Shown: positions 11,791 through 24,536 of the stretch, piece after piece
Layout: every line of letters begins with the position of its first letter
How positions within the stretch are numbered: position 1 is the stretch's first letter
Assembly: GCA_951799445.1 (NCBI GenBank)
Contig: OX637288.1
Location: forward strand, 34,265,288-34,329,287
DNA length: 64,000 nucleotides
Direction of reading: 5' to 3'
Origin: Pseudisothecium myosuroides
Lineage: Eukaryota; Streptophyta; Bryopsida; Hypnales; Lembophyllaceae
The notes under the pieces: model-generated
Told to the model about the DNA's origin: nothing
What the model saw: only the letters and a program-made list of their open reading frames with translations
Databases searched by the model: none
Position numbers and translations under genes: made by a program

Positions 11791-14700
11791 TCATGCCGTG
11801 CTCTTTGCCAGATTGTAGCTCACCTTGGAGACTCCCTTTTTCACACGAATTTGTGTGACCTGCATCAAGATCAGCATGTAATCAAATTTTACTAATCACA
11901 CAACCCTTCAAGAAAAGCGGTGTATTCTTTCTACGCAAACAGACAGGATAACAGCACAATTAACAATCAGCATTACCAAGATCGAAATAATTATATGTAC
12001 TTGAAAACGGTCTACAGATTTTCACTGTTGGTAAAGAATGAAAAATAGAGAATACAATGGAACTACCTTGACTTCTCCAACTTCGGAAATGTCAGACACA
12101 TGAGTTCCTCCACAAGGGCATCCTGGATTTTCACCCAAGCAAACAATCCGTGGGCAACTGTCCTGCACCGTTGGAACCCTAAAATTATCAGCGCCCAAAC
12201 TCAAAATCTATCGCTTGCAAATTCAGCAGTAATCACATTTCATTTACGAACATGACAAACCTTAGCAATGTAGTCAGGCAGACTTCCACCACATAAAACT
12301 GCTGCTTCTGAATAGGGTGCAATCATCGCTCGTACCTGCAGAGACTTTTGTAAGGCTAACTTCCAGAGAAATGTTCATTCCTTGGTAATTCAAAGAGATG
12401 CATCTGAAAACAAGTCTACTAGACTCAAAATTCCATTGTTTAATCCCATTGTACCTGACCGCCCAACCTAACTTGTCGATTCGCTTCAGCTTCCAAAGCA
12501 ATCCGCTTGTTCTCTAAATCGTTTGATGGTATTGTTCCCTTGTACTCTACAAAGGGGCTGCAGGGAAACATCACGTCATCAAAAATTTGAGGCATCTACA
12601 AAATAAGCAAACATAAACACCCAACTGTAGCTGTAATTACAAGGGAAATAGAAATCGATTCAAACACGTTAACCATTGGAAGTTTATAGTCAATAATAGT
12701 GACTTTCAAAATCTGAATCTATATGCTAAAAAATGCAAGCTATAGTTTCTTCTTTCTATTGGATCAGTTTGTTCCCTATCATGAAGCTTCAACTCCCATA
12801 GATATGGAAGTGCCGCTTTTAGCCTCTTTGGTCACAAAGAGGTTCAAAAGCATACCTTTCAGGAAAATGATGGCCCTTTCCTGGCTCCAGCGATCCGAGT
12901 GCGATAAATCTCATACAGGAATCAAGGAGATGACCGGCTGTATGCAATCTGTCCCTCCGAAGAATCACCGACGACTCTTATGAGTCATGATACTTTCAAA
13001 ATAAAAATTTCCTTATAAAAGAATAAATGAATAACAGATCATAGCAAAAATGCTCTGTCAATCTTGCTCAACATCCCATGTCACAAACAATTGGGTAGAT
13101 TAATAAACCTAGAATTGAGTGATCGCCGGGCACTGTCTACAACAACTTTGACTCCATCGCCAGGACTGAAACCAGTTGCCTCTGCCCCAATTGCATGATC
13201 GTATTTTCCATAGTGGTATACCTGCGGTTGCAAAATCATCTGAAAGGATCAGAATTTATAATACAAATGCAGGATTTAGAAGCAAATGTGGCAGTCTCAC
13301 AGTTGAGAGGAGAATTAGAACGCATGATGATATCCCTTCATAACTGTATTTCAACCCGCTAAATATCTGATTCAGAAGATCTAAAAACTCTGATTAAGAA
13401 GATATGCAATCAATGCTATTGATGGTTGAAGAGCAGTGCTGAGTTCTGAAGTCTAATTTATTTTTTATTGTAGTGATCTATTAGCATACTCAAAATCAAA
13501 AGCTAAAAATTTGAGGATAAGGCAGACAGAACATGATCTTCAAGAGCGTAAAATTGGATTTCGCAAATTAGGCACCAAGGATCCTCTAATTGGATTTTGG
13601 TTGTATGTTCATATTACAATATCATGTTAGGTGACGGCAATCAAAGACACAGTTATCAAAAATAATTTACAATTTAACACACAGAGCCGCCCAATGATTC
13701 ATATCATCAATGAAGGCCTCAGAACTTACCACCCCAGATTTCGCACGAACATCCGTGACCCAGAACTTGATGGTTCCATCTACTGTTTCAATAGTGCCAG
13801 TGTCAAATGGTTGCCCCCCGCCTTGGGGATACAATATCGTCTGGTCCAACACCACTGCCACCCGCTCTCCTTCCTGAACGCAACCAGAAACAACAAAACC
13901 ATGATATCAAATAAGAAGAAGGGCTGCTTATGCTCAAAAGACCTAGCTCACACAATAGAGTTATTATAAAAGTCTCACCCTGGTGTTTCCACTTTCACCT
14001 CCTGGAATGGAGTGTACTTGATAAATTTACAGTTTGCAAAACCCTAAAACCCTAAGCCCTAAACCTTTACAAATTGTACCCCTACAAAAGTGAAATTTCA
14101 ATCAAATCCAGAGTATTTAGACTCAAATTCTGATAGTCATGAACTCATATCGTTTATTACTTGAACAAACGACATTCATGAACACCAGATCTGCTTGGAT
14201 GTCGGTATCCTTTTCAGCGGATACGAGTTTATGACTATCGTTTGTGTTCGTTCGAGTGGTGACGATGAGTAGGATAAAAAGCGGCACAAATCCGTTCTCT
14301 CACTTAAAGATTGGGTTGAATGCAGGGTAAGCTCAAATTTGATCCTTTTCTGTAAGCTCTCAAGGTTCACCTTTGCATTTGATCCGATCATTCCACTATT
14401 AGGTCAAAAACTGGATTGAGCCAGATCCTCCGATCGTAAATTCCACACATGCTAATCTAGAGAACAACATCACAAAGCTTACAAAGATCGTCATCATAGC
14501 ATACCCGCTAAAAAGGATACCGACATACAAGATCTGCTGTTTCTGAATCCTCAAACCCTAATTCACTAAATCACAGTACAGTAAACTAGGCTGGCTTCCA
14601 CCAGCAAAACAAGAAGCTACGAGCGCACGCACAATCACGCCATGTCTGAAGAGAAGTGTCTAAAGCCCAAAACCGAAAACATGGCAGCTGGTAATTGTGA

Positions 14701-14811
14701 AAGCACCGTGATGACAGAGAGCACAGTCGCGGTGGACTGCAGCTTCCACATGTGGTCGAAGTAGGTCAATTGGGTGGGAGGAAGAGCACCATCAGCAGCG
14801 CCAGAAGCCAT
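11791..14811 (-). CDS. AlaX-like alanyl-tRNA editing protein (free-standing editing domain)
   Basis: Hydrolyses wrongly charged Ser- or Gly-tRNA(Ala) in trans, protecting translation; the family is the second additional domain of Thr/AlaRS. Eight exons on the minus strand: 14811-14707, 13873-13730, 13221-13109, 12948-12856, 12557-12455, 12335-12261, 12162-12067, 11859-11791, with consistent phases, giving about 265 residues. Visible motifs: YFDHMWKLQSTATVLS at the N-terminus, YPQGGGQPFDTG near residues 50-61, the zinc and catalytic HTAGH (123-127), SPFVEYKGTI, and CGGTHV (Cys228, His232). The HxxxH plus CxxxH pair is the AlaX metal site and is intact. The protein has no aminoacylation domain, so it is not alanyl-tRNA synthetase. 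No organelle signal is obvious, suggesting a cytosolic enzyme. Intron 1 carries an inverted-repeat element and telomere-like motifs. Confidence 0.92.
14038..14067. repeat. Short telomere-like stretch in AlaX intron 1
   Basis: Four close copies of CCCTAAA-type motifs (ACCCTAAAACCCTAAGCCCT and flanks). Too short for a telomere; an interstitial telomere-like patch. Confidence 0.6.
14187..14535. mobile_element. Inverted-repeat (MITE-like) element in AlaX intron 1
   Basis: Begins AGATCTGCTTGGATGTCGG and ends with the near inverse (CCGACATACAAGATCT); the shared inverted part includes GTCGGTATCCTTTT and AGCGG, about 30 bp with small differences. No coding content. Target duplication was not defined. 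Confidence 0.6.
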
Positions 14812-15362
14812 CGCCTTTGGCCAAAATCAAATCAAAGGCACGGCAGCAACAGAGTCTGGCTCACAATTTCACCCACCAGGTGTTGTTTGGTTCTTCAGTA
14901 AGGTCGAACCACCCGTAGGCGATCACTTAAGCGATTCTGCGACAGATCGTGAGCAGTATGAGGCGATGCAAATTTTCCCGTGTAGAAAGATGCGAAATAT
15001 GGGGATTGTAAATTTTTAGTAATTTTGAAATTGAAATTATTTTACTATGAATTTTGGGAGCCAAAAAGTGTTCGGAACCAACAGTGAATGTCTAGACTCT
15101 TCCAATTCCAATCATTCAAGAACTACTTTCCCGCTCACTGCTTCCTACTTGCTTGCTCACTACTTCATGTGCAAATTGGGACATGTGTCATGACCTTACT
15201 AGTCTCAACCTTGAAAAGGAGAAAAAAAAAACACGTTCCAGGTTGTGTTTGAAAATGACTTAGCCTTGGTTGGAAATAGCTGCACCCTAAGGGTTGGATA
15301 TGGGTCCATGGTTGGAAATGGGTGGTTCGGCCCTGAGTTCTGTCTTTTAAGACTTTGAGTTC
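14812..15362. other. Upstream region of AlaX gene
   Basis: Promoter side of the minus-strand AlaX gene. No confident TATA box or other gene was identified. Confidence 0.4.
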
Positions 15363-17490
15363 CATAATTTTTCCTTGGAGTACATTGAGAAGGATGTTGT
15401 GGTTCCAAAGTGGTTGATGGATGATTTTCAAGATTATTGTAAAAATGAAGAATACACCTCAAAAAGTGAAATTGTGAAATCAAATCATTTTTGGCAAGGT
15501 ACATTGATGACAAGTCTTATCCTTTCACTGAGAATTTACTTAAGCAACTTTCAAAAAAAAATTGGATGAAAAAACATTTTTTCCATCCCACAATCATCCA
15601 TCCAACACATAGTGCCCATGGGTTAATCTTGAAAGGAACCACGGAGATCAACATCGAAAATCCTTTCACTTTGTATGTTCCCATGTTGTGACTATTTATG
15701 CTTGAAATTTATTGTGTTTATTTTTGAGAGATGAAAACACATGTCTTCTATATGCTATAAAATTTTTAGATATTTTTGTAGAAAATTTGAAATAATTGTG
15801 AATTTTTTAAAGAAAAATAAAGAAAATTTCCTATCAAACACAAAATATGCTAAAAAAAATCTGAAATTTTCTCCATGTATATAGAGTAGTGATCTCAAAA
15901 GAGGTTCAGGGTTTTTAGCCAAATGTTCATTTTTGGAAGATTTTTTTAAAATTTACACTGAGGACAAAAAAAATTAAGTAGAAACCGAGCGAAATTTAGC
16001 CAGTTTTGAGATTGCTGATATAGAGTAGTGTCAAATATCATTGGGTAAAAATATTTATCATATCTATCTATAATTAGAAAATCAAGAGACCATGGTTATA
16101 GGCTCATAGTTAAATTTGCATTCAAACTTTTAATATTGAAAATTTTGAAAACTTTCAAGTTGGACCAAAAAGAACACTTCATTAACTTCATTTCATTAGT
16201 TGGAATTAAATTCAAAAATGACCTTTTTATTGTTCAAATTCACAAGGAGCAAGGAGCTTGAAATTGCGTAGTTAATGCACTACATCGTGATTGAAGGGAT
16301 TGAATATCTTCTTATGTAGAAAAGTCAAAATATACTACTTTGAGCAAATATCCAACTACATTCATGAAAAATGCATTCAAGCAACTCCCACAAAAAAAAA
16401 TTGAGTGAAAAAATGTCTTTTTCTATCCTAAAAGCCTCCTTGAAGTCATTCAAAAGACATAAAACATTCTTTCAAGCATTTTAGCAAGGAATTGCTTAAA
16501 TTCAATTTCAAGGAATGGTTTTGGATTTTCCTTCCTTGTATGTTTTTGGGGCTTTCATACATTAAAAAATGGCAAATTAGTAGATCATTGTGTAGTGTAT
16601 ATCGGCAACAATTGTTCCTTTTTCTTAACCTTTAAATGATATTCCTTTGCCTAGCATGCAATCCAAAAGGAGATAAAAATCTCCTTGAAGCAAATTGAAG
16701 CAAATATGACTTACTAAGCACTACATCTAGGTTGTAAAGTTTTAGCATTGTTTTCTTTGGCATACCTTGACTTCACAAACTTTGACAACACGCATGGGTC
16801 TTGTTGTCAAAGTTTGTGAGGTCAAGGTATACCAAAGAAAACAATACTAAAACTTTACAACCTAGATGCAATGCTCGACAAGTCATATTTACTATAAAAA
16901 TAAGTCTAGTTGGTTGAAACATTCCAAAATAATCCAAAATCTCCTTATTGTCAACAATTCTTTCAAAACCAATTTGGAAGGGCTTAGATTTTTGTTTAAA
17001 GGTTAATTTGAATTTCAAACCCAAAAATGATATTTTTTGTTTGAAACCAACTATTGAAATGAAGCTTATGAAGGGTAGTTTTTGCTTTAATTTGAAAATT
17101 TGAAAAATTCCTAAAACATTTTATTGCAATTTGAACTTTAGTACAATAATCTTACAATGTTAATTTTCTAATTTTAGAATGATAGGATAAACTAATTTAT
17201 TCAACAATATTCTAGACTATAATAAACATGTACAAAGAATTTTCAGATTTCTTAGGCTTATTTTTTATATTATATGAAGTTTTTTAATTTTTCTTTAAAA
17301 ATTCAAAATAATTTCAAATATTCTCAAAAAAATCTGATTTTTTTCTACTTGTGGAAGACTTGTGATCTCATCTCTGAAAATGAAAACAAAAGTGAAAATC
17401 TCATTCATATAAAGTAACAAAATAAGAGCATACAGATTGAAAGATGTTCAAATCCTAAAACTACATGGTTATAGGTCTGGTGTTTTAAGG
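15363..17490. repeat. Degenerate repeat block with decayed coding-like segment
   Basis: The first 330 bases contain two overlapping frames (YIEKDVVVPKWLMDDFQDY, then RYIDDKSYPFTENLLKQL and GLILKGTTEINIENPF) that read as one protein broken by a frameshift; the family was not recognised. A related but more decayed copy begins near 33580 (GACTTTCAAGATTATTGTA). The tail near 17460 (ATGGTTATAGGTCTG) resembles the tails before 34427 and 58101, which end in TTAA-bounded termini. Most likely an old transposon family. Confidence 0.45.
16701..16891. repeat. Long near-perfect hairpin
   Basis: Two inverted arms of about 90 bp with few mismatches, meeting at a loop of about 11 bases (CGCATGGGTCT). Arm ends contain CAAATATGACTT and the inverse AAGTCATATTT; arm centres contain GGTTGTAAAGTTTTAG and its inverse. 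No other coding content. Foldback transposon or small-RNA precursor are both possible. Confidence 0.8.
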
Positions 17491-17534
17491 TCAATAGTTT
17501 CCTTCAAACACTTTTATTCCTTGGTGTTCTTCCT

Positions 17535-17770
17535 AGAATGACATCTTAAAATATCTTGCACACTTGCTATGCTTTCATTGACTACAGCACCCTTGTCTCA
17601 AATTTATAATATTAGACATTTAATAGATTAGAGTGTTCACTCTAATCGTCTTAATTTTCACTACTTGGATGATAGTCATATTAAAGGTCAAATAGTCTAA
17701 ATGTGAAACAAGTGTATTGCAATCCATAATAGTGTGACAAGTGTGCAAGATATTCAAGAATGGCATTGAA
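17535..17770. repeat. Imperfect foldback element
   Basis: Outer arms contain ATATCTTGCACACTTG and its inverse CAAGTGTGCAAGATAT; the centre is ATTAGAGTG-TT-CACTCTAAT. Arms of about 115 bp are diverged in the middle. Likely an old MITE. Confidence 0.6.
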
Positions 17771-18839
17771 ATGAGGGCTAGATCAAAGAGGTCTTAGTAT
17801 ATCTTGAAATTGCATTTCTTAACCTTGTAAGGATGGGCCTGTGACTAGGAGAAAAGTTGTGACTTTGGACCCATAGCCAGGTCAACGAAATCTTGAGGTA
17901 AGGTAGGGTGCTTTAAAAGCGGCTTCTAACAGAGAGGTACATTTTTCTTTCTTCAATGTACCAATAGTCTACATTTTAGGAGGGGGTGTTTTTTAGTGAC
18001 CATTGTGTTTCAACTTCAAAAATTTGTAACTAATTCCACAAAGGTCCAAAAAATATGTAATGACTTGGGTGAGATGCCAATTTCATTTATCTTCCTACAA
18101 AAACTTGCTGAAAATTGTTTTAAGGAAAGGATTTTGCTTCCCCCCAAATGCAATCAACTCCTAAAGGTCGCTTTAAGAATAAACTACCATATGTTCAGGT
18201 TAAATTTGGCACCTGGGTGACAAAATAATTTAATTTTGGCATGGTGTTTGGACAATTCGGCAGCTTGATGAGATTTTCTTGACTTTCAGCACATCACTCA
18301 TCCTAAATTTTGAACACTCTTCAAATGTCACAAAAATATTTTTTTTTTCTAATCATGTAAAATGTGTTTCTTTTTCTAAATTTTCTCAAGAATACTTTTT
18401 TAAAATTCAGAATAGTCAACAATGAAATTTTCTCAGATTTTTGAATTACTAGTACAATTTTCCATTTTTCCATTTTCCAATTTTCCCCTAATTATTTACG
18501 AAACTGACCTACAGGTAAGGTACCTTATCACTTATAGGCAATAAGCGGAACTATTTTCAGTTGTGTGAATCCTGCGAAAGCCGGTTCAGTTGGCTGCAAA
18601 TGCTCAGACTGCGAACAGGCCAATTGAAAGCCAGACTGTGGATTTCAGAGCACTTGATTGGCAAGCACCCTGGCTCCTGTAGAACGTAACTCGATCGGTG
18701 TAGGACAGATGCTCAAACTGCAACTGAAGATAAGTTAATTAGCCTTTTGATAACTTACATGCGTACACGGATCTGATCTGAGGACGATTGAAATCAAAAG
18801 TACTGCATGGTGATCGACAAAAGAGTAGCTCTGCCACTT
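17771..18839. other. AT-rich intergenic DNA
   Basis: No gene, RNA or clear repeat was recognised. Confidence 0.4.
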
Positions 18840-19218
18840 TTGGACTGGACTGACGAAAAGACTCGATGGCTTGTTTTGAAAATGGGCTTCACTGTTGTGG
18901 TGTCGATCGGTGGCAGATGGCCTTCAATGGGGGCACTGGGGCAGCATACAACAAATTCCAAGCTCTAGTATGCCTGGCCCTGTCGGTACAGTAGTGACAG
19001 ACAATGAACAAATGCGACAATCAGGATGCCGGAGCCCCAAAAACTCTTCAAGCCTTCGAAGGCCGTCCCGACCTTTCTCTATCATCGTCGGTGGTCACCG
19101 TTTCGTTTCAACAACTTGGTGGAAACCCGAAAACCACCTCCAGGACGCGCGGGCTTCTGGAGTTTGGAGTGTGTCAATGTGCACAGCCGGAGTCTGGAAT
19201 TCATTCAAAATTGGATGA
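18840..19218 (+). other. GC-richer fragment, possible gene relic
   Basis: Composition differs from the AT-rich surroundings and all three forward frames stay open for 65-107 codons near 18895-19225, but none shows a known motif. It stops just before the TTAA-bounded element at 19222. It could be a decayed gene end or a captured fragment; not called as coding. Confidence 0.2.
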
Positions 19219-19221
19219 ATA

Positions 19222-19819
19222 TTAACCCCTAGAGGACCACAAGGCCACCACATGGATGAAATTCTACAACTATATTTGTAAAAAATTTGATATGTGAATC
19301 TCACTATTAGTTTGTAAGCAACAAAGAGACCCTAGATGAATCCATTGGCGCAATCCAATCAAGAAATGATTGAGTGTGCAATTTTTGGTGAATTTTTTGA
19401 AAATGGAACAGGCATTGTGGGCCGTTACTTCACATTCTTGTATCTTTTTTTCTACACCTCAAAATGATTTGAAAAAAAATTATACATCAATATTATGATA
19501 ATATACATAAGTGGGAGAAAAATCAGAATTTTTGGAGCACTTTTGAGCATTCCGAATCCAACATTTTGATTTCAACGTACCGATAGAAAGTACTACCTAA
19601 CCAAACATCTTTCATCAATGTTGTCAACGGTGGCACTTTCTCAAAAATTGTGAGATTTTTTTTATTTTTTTTCCATAAGAAAGCTAAATAAGTCTTGTTT
19701 CATTTCAACGGTGGCGATCATCAAACTTATTCCACACAAATGAAGAATTATGCTTATTACAAGAGCTAGTCAAGAAAACAAGGACTATGTTCAAACACCC
19801 CCGGTCCTTTAGGGGTTAA
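19222..19819. mobile_element. TTAA-bounded non-autonomous element
   Basis: Left end TTAACCCCTAGAGGACC, right end GGTCCTTTAGGGGTTAA; inverted they agree at 16 of 17 positions including the TTAA. Length 598 bp, AT-rich, no transposase. Same terminal signature as the elements at 43398 and 45626. Confidence 0.75.
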
Positions 19820-20045
19820 TGTTGCACTATTTCCATCCTCCACTATAGGAGGCAACCCTATAACATTCAGTAGCATGTGTTGATGTTGCCTTGGTCCTAC
19901 AGTGATGGTGTGCCTCTGCATCCTCCACCTGTCTAATTCATCAGTAGCTATTGATGAAACACTATTGGGGTGTAGAATATACCACACCATCACTGTAGAG
20001 CTATTGAATGTTATGCCATTCTTGATCACCCTCCCATTCTCGCTA

Positions 20046-20213
20046 TAGTAGAACCTCTAAGTCAATAAAGCGTTGTCAGGAAGTATTGATTGCCGGTCCC
20101 AACTTAACAATATGAACCACATACAAACATGATGACCCTCCCTAATGTAATAACCTCTCTAACTCAATGTGTCAGACCGGTCCCAACTCTATTGACTTAG
20201 AGAGGTTCTATTG
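20046..20213. mobile_element. Emigrant/pogo-like MITE
   Basis: Terminal repeats TAGTAGAACCTCTAAGTCAA and the inverse (TTGACTTAGAGAGGTTCTATTG), flanked by TA on both sides (20044-20045 and 20214-20215). The GTAAAACCTCT-type terminus and TA duplication fit plant pogo/Emigrant MITEs. A solo end of the same type (GAGAGGTTCTACTGTA) lies at about 46409. Length 168 bp. Confidence 0.7.
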
Positions 20214-20539
20214 TATATAGGTTGTTCACTTTCCACTCAGAAGGAGATGAACATGAACAGTGATTAATTATGGTGCGGTTTCTGATGTAGTTGCGGTGCA
20301 TTTTGATTGGCTTCAAGACTGTCAATATTGCAACATCCCTTGGTCGATTTTGTTTTCAGCCCATGGTCGAAAATAGCAAGTCCTATATCACCAGTATGGG
20401 AGGAATAGAATCTTCCGCTGAAAAATTCATAGTAATTATATTTTGAGAAATAAAAATCTGGAAAATTTTGAAAACCTTCCGAACTCTATTGCCGCACACG
20501 GGAAAATTTCTCGAGTAAAAAAACCCGCCCTCTAGATGT

Positions 20540-21960
20540 GTGTAATTGCCTCCCTCAATATACTCTATGCCGTTGCCGTAGTATAATAAAATAATAATAA
20601 AAATATTTTTTAATTTATAAGAACTTCAAAATTCAATAACTTTCATGTCGTGATAGAATCAGAATACCTTGAAACAAAGCCCATGCACCCCTCCTCGCAG
20701 CAAGCTTTCAAATGGTACCAAGAGTGCAACTAGGTTTCGAAGATTTCACCGTAACAAACAAAACAAACAACCTAATTTGAGGTATTAATAGATTGTCTGA
20801 AAGTCATCATTAAATTATGTTATTCTAAATTACATTTTATAATACATCTTTACAATTTTGGAAATTTGAACTACCCATGGTCCTCAAGGAATTAAATACC
20901 AAAAAATGCCATACACCAAACAAACTAGTATGCCATGCACCATTGTCATAGTTTAATAAAATAAAAGTACAAGTTTTTTCTAATTTTCTCTAACATAAGT
21001 TAGAACGCCACAAAATAAAGTCCATGCACCCCTCTTTGTAGAGAGCTTTTTCATGATACCAAAAACAAGACCACGGAATGCACGGTTCCAGAGATCTCAT
21101 TGTAACAAACAAAATAAAACATGATACCTAAACATAGCAAAAAATGCAAGCAAATTTAATGTATAGAGAAGAGATGTATAGAGACTATTATGCCCTATGC
21201 CATTGCCATAGTCAAAATGAAAGAAAAAAGTAATTTTCTATTTTTTTAACTCATAAAAACTTCCAAATTCAATATGTATTTTGCCATGAGTCAAAACGCC
21301 ACAAAACAAAATTTGTGCAGCCCTCTTTGTAGAGAGCTTTCCAACGGTACCAAGAATACAGCTAAAGGATGCACTTGTTTATTCCAACAAAGATCTCACC
21401 ATAACAAATAAAATAAACAAAACAAAACAATCTCATTTAAGGTATAGACTAGTGTACCATGTGCCATTGCCACAACCAAAATAAAAGTAAAAGTAATTTT
21501 TTAATTTTTATTTCAAAAAATTCAAAATTCAATAATTTTCACACCGTAGGTCCAAACACTACAAAATAAAGCCCATGCACCCTTCCTTGCAAAGTGCTTT
21601 TAGACGATACCCAAAACGCTATCAAGAGACATATGGTTCTGAAGATCTCACTGACCTTACCAAAAAAATAAAAAAAAATATAACAAACAAACAAACAACC
21701 TAATTGAGCCCTCTGCCTCTGACATAATATAATATAAGAAAAATAAAACTACTTTTAAAAAAATTTAACTAATAAAAACTTCAAAATCCATAACTTTCAC
21801 ATCAAATGTCCAGATACCACAAAACAAAGCATGTACACCCCTCCTTGCTGTGGACTTTCCAATGGTATTAAGAATCCAATTAAGGGACCCGCAGTTCCGG
21901 AGATCTTATCGTAACAAATAAAATTAAAAACAAACAAACAAACAACTTGATATGAATCTT
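20540..21960. repeat. Degenerate tandem array, about five units of 255-340 bp
   Basis: Each unit carries a ...CATGCACCCCTCCTTG... block (near 20689, 21026, 21318, 21573, 21833), preceded by AACTTCAAAATTCAATAACTTTCA and followed by CACCGTAACAAACAAAACAAAC and a CTATGCC/ATTGCCATAGT block. Units are diverged, so the array is old. Confidence 0.7.
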
Positions 21961-23945
21961 GTTTTCCATTTGTCAAAAGGAAGCTAAAGTTTTTTCCAAT
22001 GTTGTAGGGTTAAATTGTTGATTTTCTTGGATCACAAATCTTACATCTAACCATAATATTGTTAACCAACCTAAGCCATTTCCCCTTGGAGATTGGCATA
22101 CTCCATCCTTAGACTCTTGGGAGTGAATTTAGTTTAATATACAAAGAATCATTGGTTGACTAGGAAGTTACAATGCTAGAAGCTCCCACTTTCTAGGGGA
22201 GCAAAAGGGCCCTCTGAGCGTGGTTATTAATGTAATATCCTTTAAGTCTGCAAGCAATGACATGTGCAGAAGAAAAATAATTAACACTTCTTTGCTAAAT
22301 GTTCCATTGTGAATTCATGAGGGGTTAAGGTTCACAAAAGTAGATGCGTTTTGGTCATACTTGATCACAACTTTCTGAATATCCATGTTTGGTATTTGAT
22401 AAACTGAAGTTGACAAGTTCTGGTATTAATTTCATTTTGCAATTTTTGAATATAAAATTAAATGAATTGTTTGAAATGCAAGTTCCATTGGTTAGAAATC
22501 AAATTACTCAATGTGGTGTGATTTTCATTTGTATTTTCTATTTTGGTACAAGCATGGTGAAGTGGCAACATCATTACATTATAACCATTTGGCAATGTAA
22601 GGTTAAAAATGCATTCACAATTCAAATTTTCTAAAAAAAATTCTAAATTTTTTTTCTTCACAAGTCAAATAATTATTCCAAGATAAACATTTTTGAAAAA
22701 TTTGTGCATTATTTTTCTAGATTGTAAATATAGCATAAATTAGAAAAGTGGCTTGTGGAACAATTATGAAAATTTATTCATGATAGGCTAATTCCCCTTA
22801 GATTTTGTGGCCTTTCTAAGGTCACAAAGTTTAAGGGAAATCTTCTATTCCAAATATAATCTTATTTTCTTTCATTCGTCTATATTTTTTTTATAGATTT
22901 GTGTATTAGTTCTCTAATGTTTATACATAAATATTTTGAAATATTTTCTTTGCAAATATTTTATAATTCAAATAATACAAGTATATTTCTTCTTAAGAAA
23001 ATAATTTTTCTAGTTCAAAAAATGACCATTCAAAGTCAACTTGAATAAATAAATAAATAAAACAAAAATCTTAAAAGATACCATTATCATTTCCAACTTA
23101 AAGAAAAATTTTATTTTGAAAATTACAAGTATCCAAATTTCAATAAATTATAGAGGAATTTTTCTTTTTCTTTTAAATAATCATTAAAAAATATCTTTTA
23201 GTGTAGTATTAGATGAGTAGATCTAATCATATAGATGTGACCTATGAATCAAATATTAAAACTTTTGTTGGATTGTCATCATTACATTATTATTCTAAGT
23301 TGTTGTTTTTAAAATACATATTTGCAATAAATTTTGAAAATTTGGACTAGGTATGAATACGCTCAAAATCAACGGTGCCCAAAATACATCACCTACATCT
23401 AGACCCAAAAGCCAACGGTGGTTGCAACGGTGCTAGTATGTGAGTCCAAGAATGCAAGCTTGTGAGCATTGAGCCTACAATATAGGTACTTATAATATAG
23501 ATACCACACACTATAGAAGGTGTTTGTATCATAAACACCTATAATATGGGCATTTGTAACATATACACCCTATAATCATAAATAGTTTCTATAGTATACA
23601 CACCTATAACATAGATGTGTAGTATTCTAGGCTCATATGCTCACACTCCTATGCTCACATAATAGCAACCCTCACCCACAAGCGACACTTTTCCACAAAA
23701 TTGATTGCACAAAATTATACAATCAAGCATGATAGTCTATGAGAGTCTATTGTTGGTTATTAATACATTAAAAATTCATAACCTATTCTAACAAAGTTCG
23801 AATAATGCATGCTAAATTGCGTTGGAATCCCCTTTGAGTTGCCAATGATAGTGGAAATAGTTTACGTCTAATTGCACCAACTACGCTAAGTTGTAATTAG
23901 CGACAATAATAAGTAGGCATACTTCACCACATGGTTCTCACGGGG
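21961..23945. other. AT-rich intergenic DNA
   Basis: No gene recognised. A short run at about 23460-23610 repeats TATAATATAG/CCTATAACATAG-like motifs. Confidence 0.4.
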
Positions 23946-24536
23946 TTAACCCCTAAGTGCTCCGATGTCCAACTTTTGAATGACAAATAGATTGAAACAC
24001 AAGTTTCAACTTCATTATTGCTTGGATGAAAGTCATTCTAATTTGTAGAGATACTTTATCAAGTTGTTGTCCTATCTAATGGTTGGATTTGGTGTTATTA
24101 GGATACATATTTTTTATTTTTTTAAAATTGCAAATGTGGAAGTATATCAAATGGATGACTAAGCCAAAATTGCATTGACTCTAGTTCAAAAGTGGATTTG
24201 CAAAAATGAGGTCATAGATTTAAAGAACACAAAATCTCAAAAATCACCATGTCACCAAAACCTCATTTCAAAATCATTCCAACAAATTTTACTCAAAAAA
24301 TGATAATACTTTGCTTGTAATTGAATTTAGAAGGAATTTTGAAATTTTCCTTTCAAAATCTATGAAAACATATTGGTGATGACATTGGTGAATCTAACTA
24401 TATAGATGGAATCTAAAACTCAAATTCTACAATTTTATTTGTATAACACTTCCAAAATATTCTTCCAAATAGCACTTTATAATGATTTTTTTCAAATTGT
24501 GAATTCTGAAGAAGGCTCTAGACATTCAAGGGTTAA
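23946..24536. mobile_element. TTAA-bounded element sharing its right TTAA with the next one
   Basis: Left end TTAACCCCTAAGTGCTCC, right end GACATTCAAGGGTTAA, a looser inverted match than other members. The right TTAA (24533-24536) is also the left TTAA of the following element. The left flank reads GGGG-TTAA-CCCC, suggesting a further abutting end. No coding content. Confidence 0.55.

Noticed and set aside
14038..14067. Telomere end
   Set aside because: Only a few CCCTAAA-type motifs within an intron of a well-formed gene.
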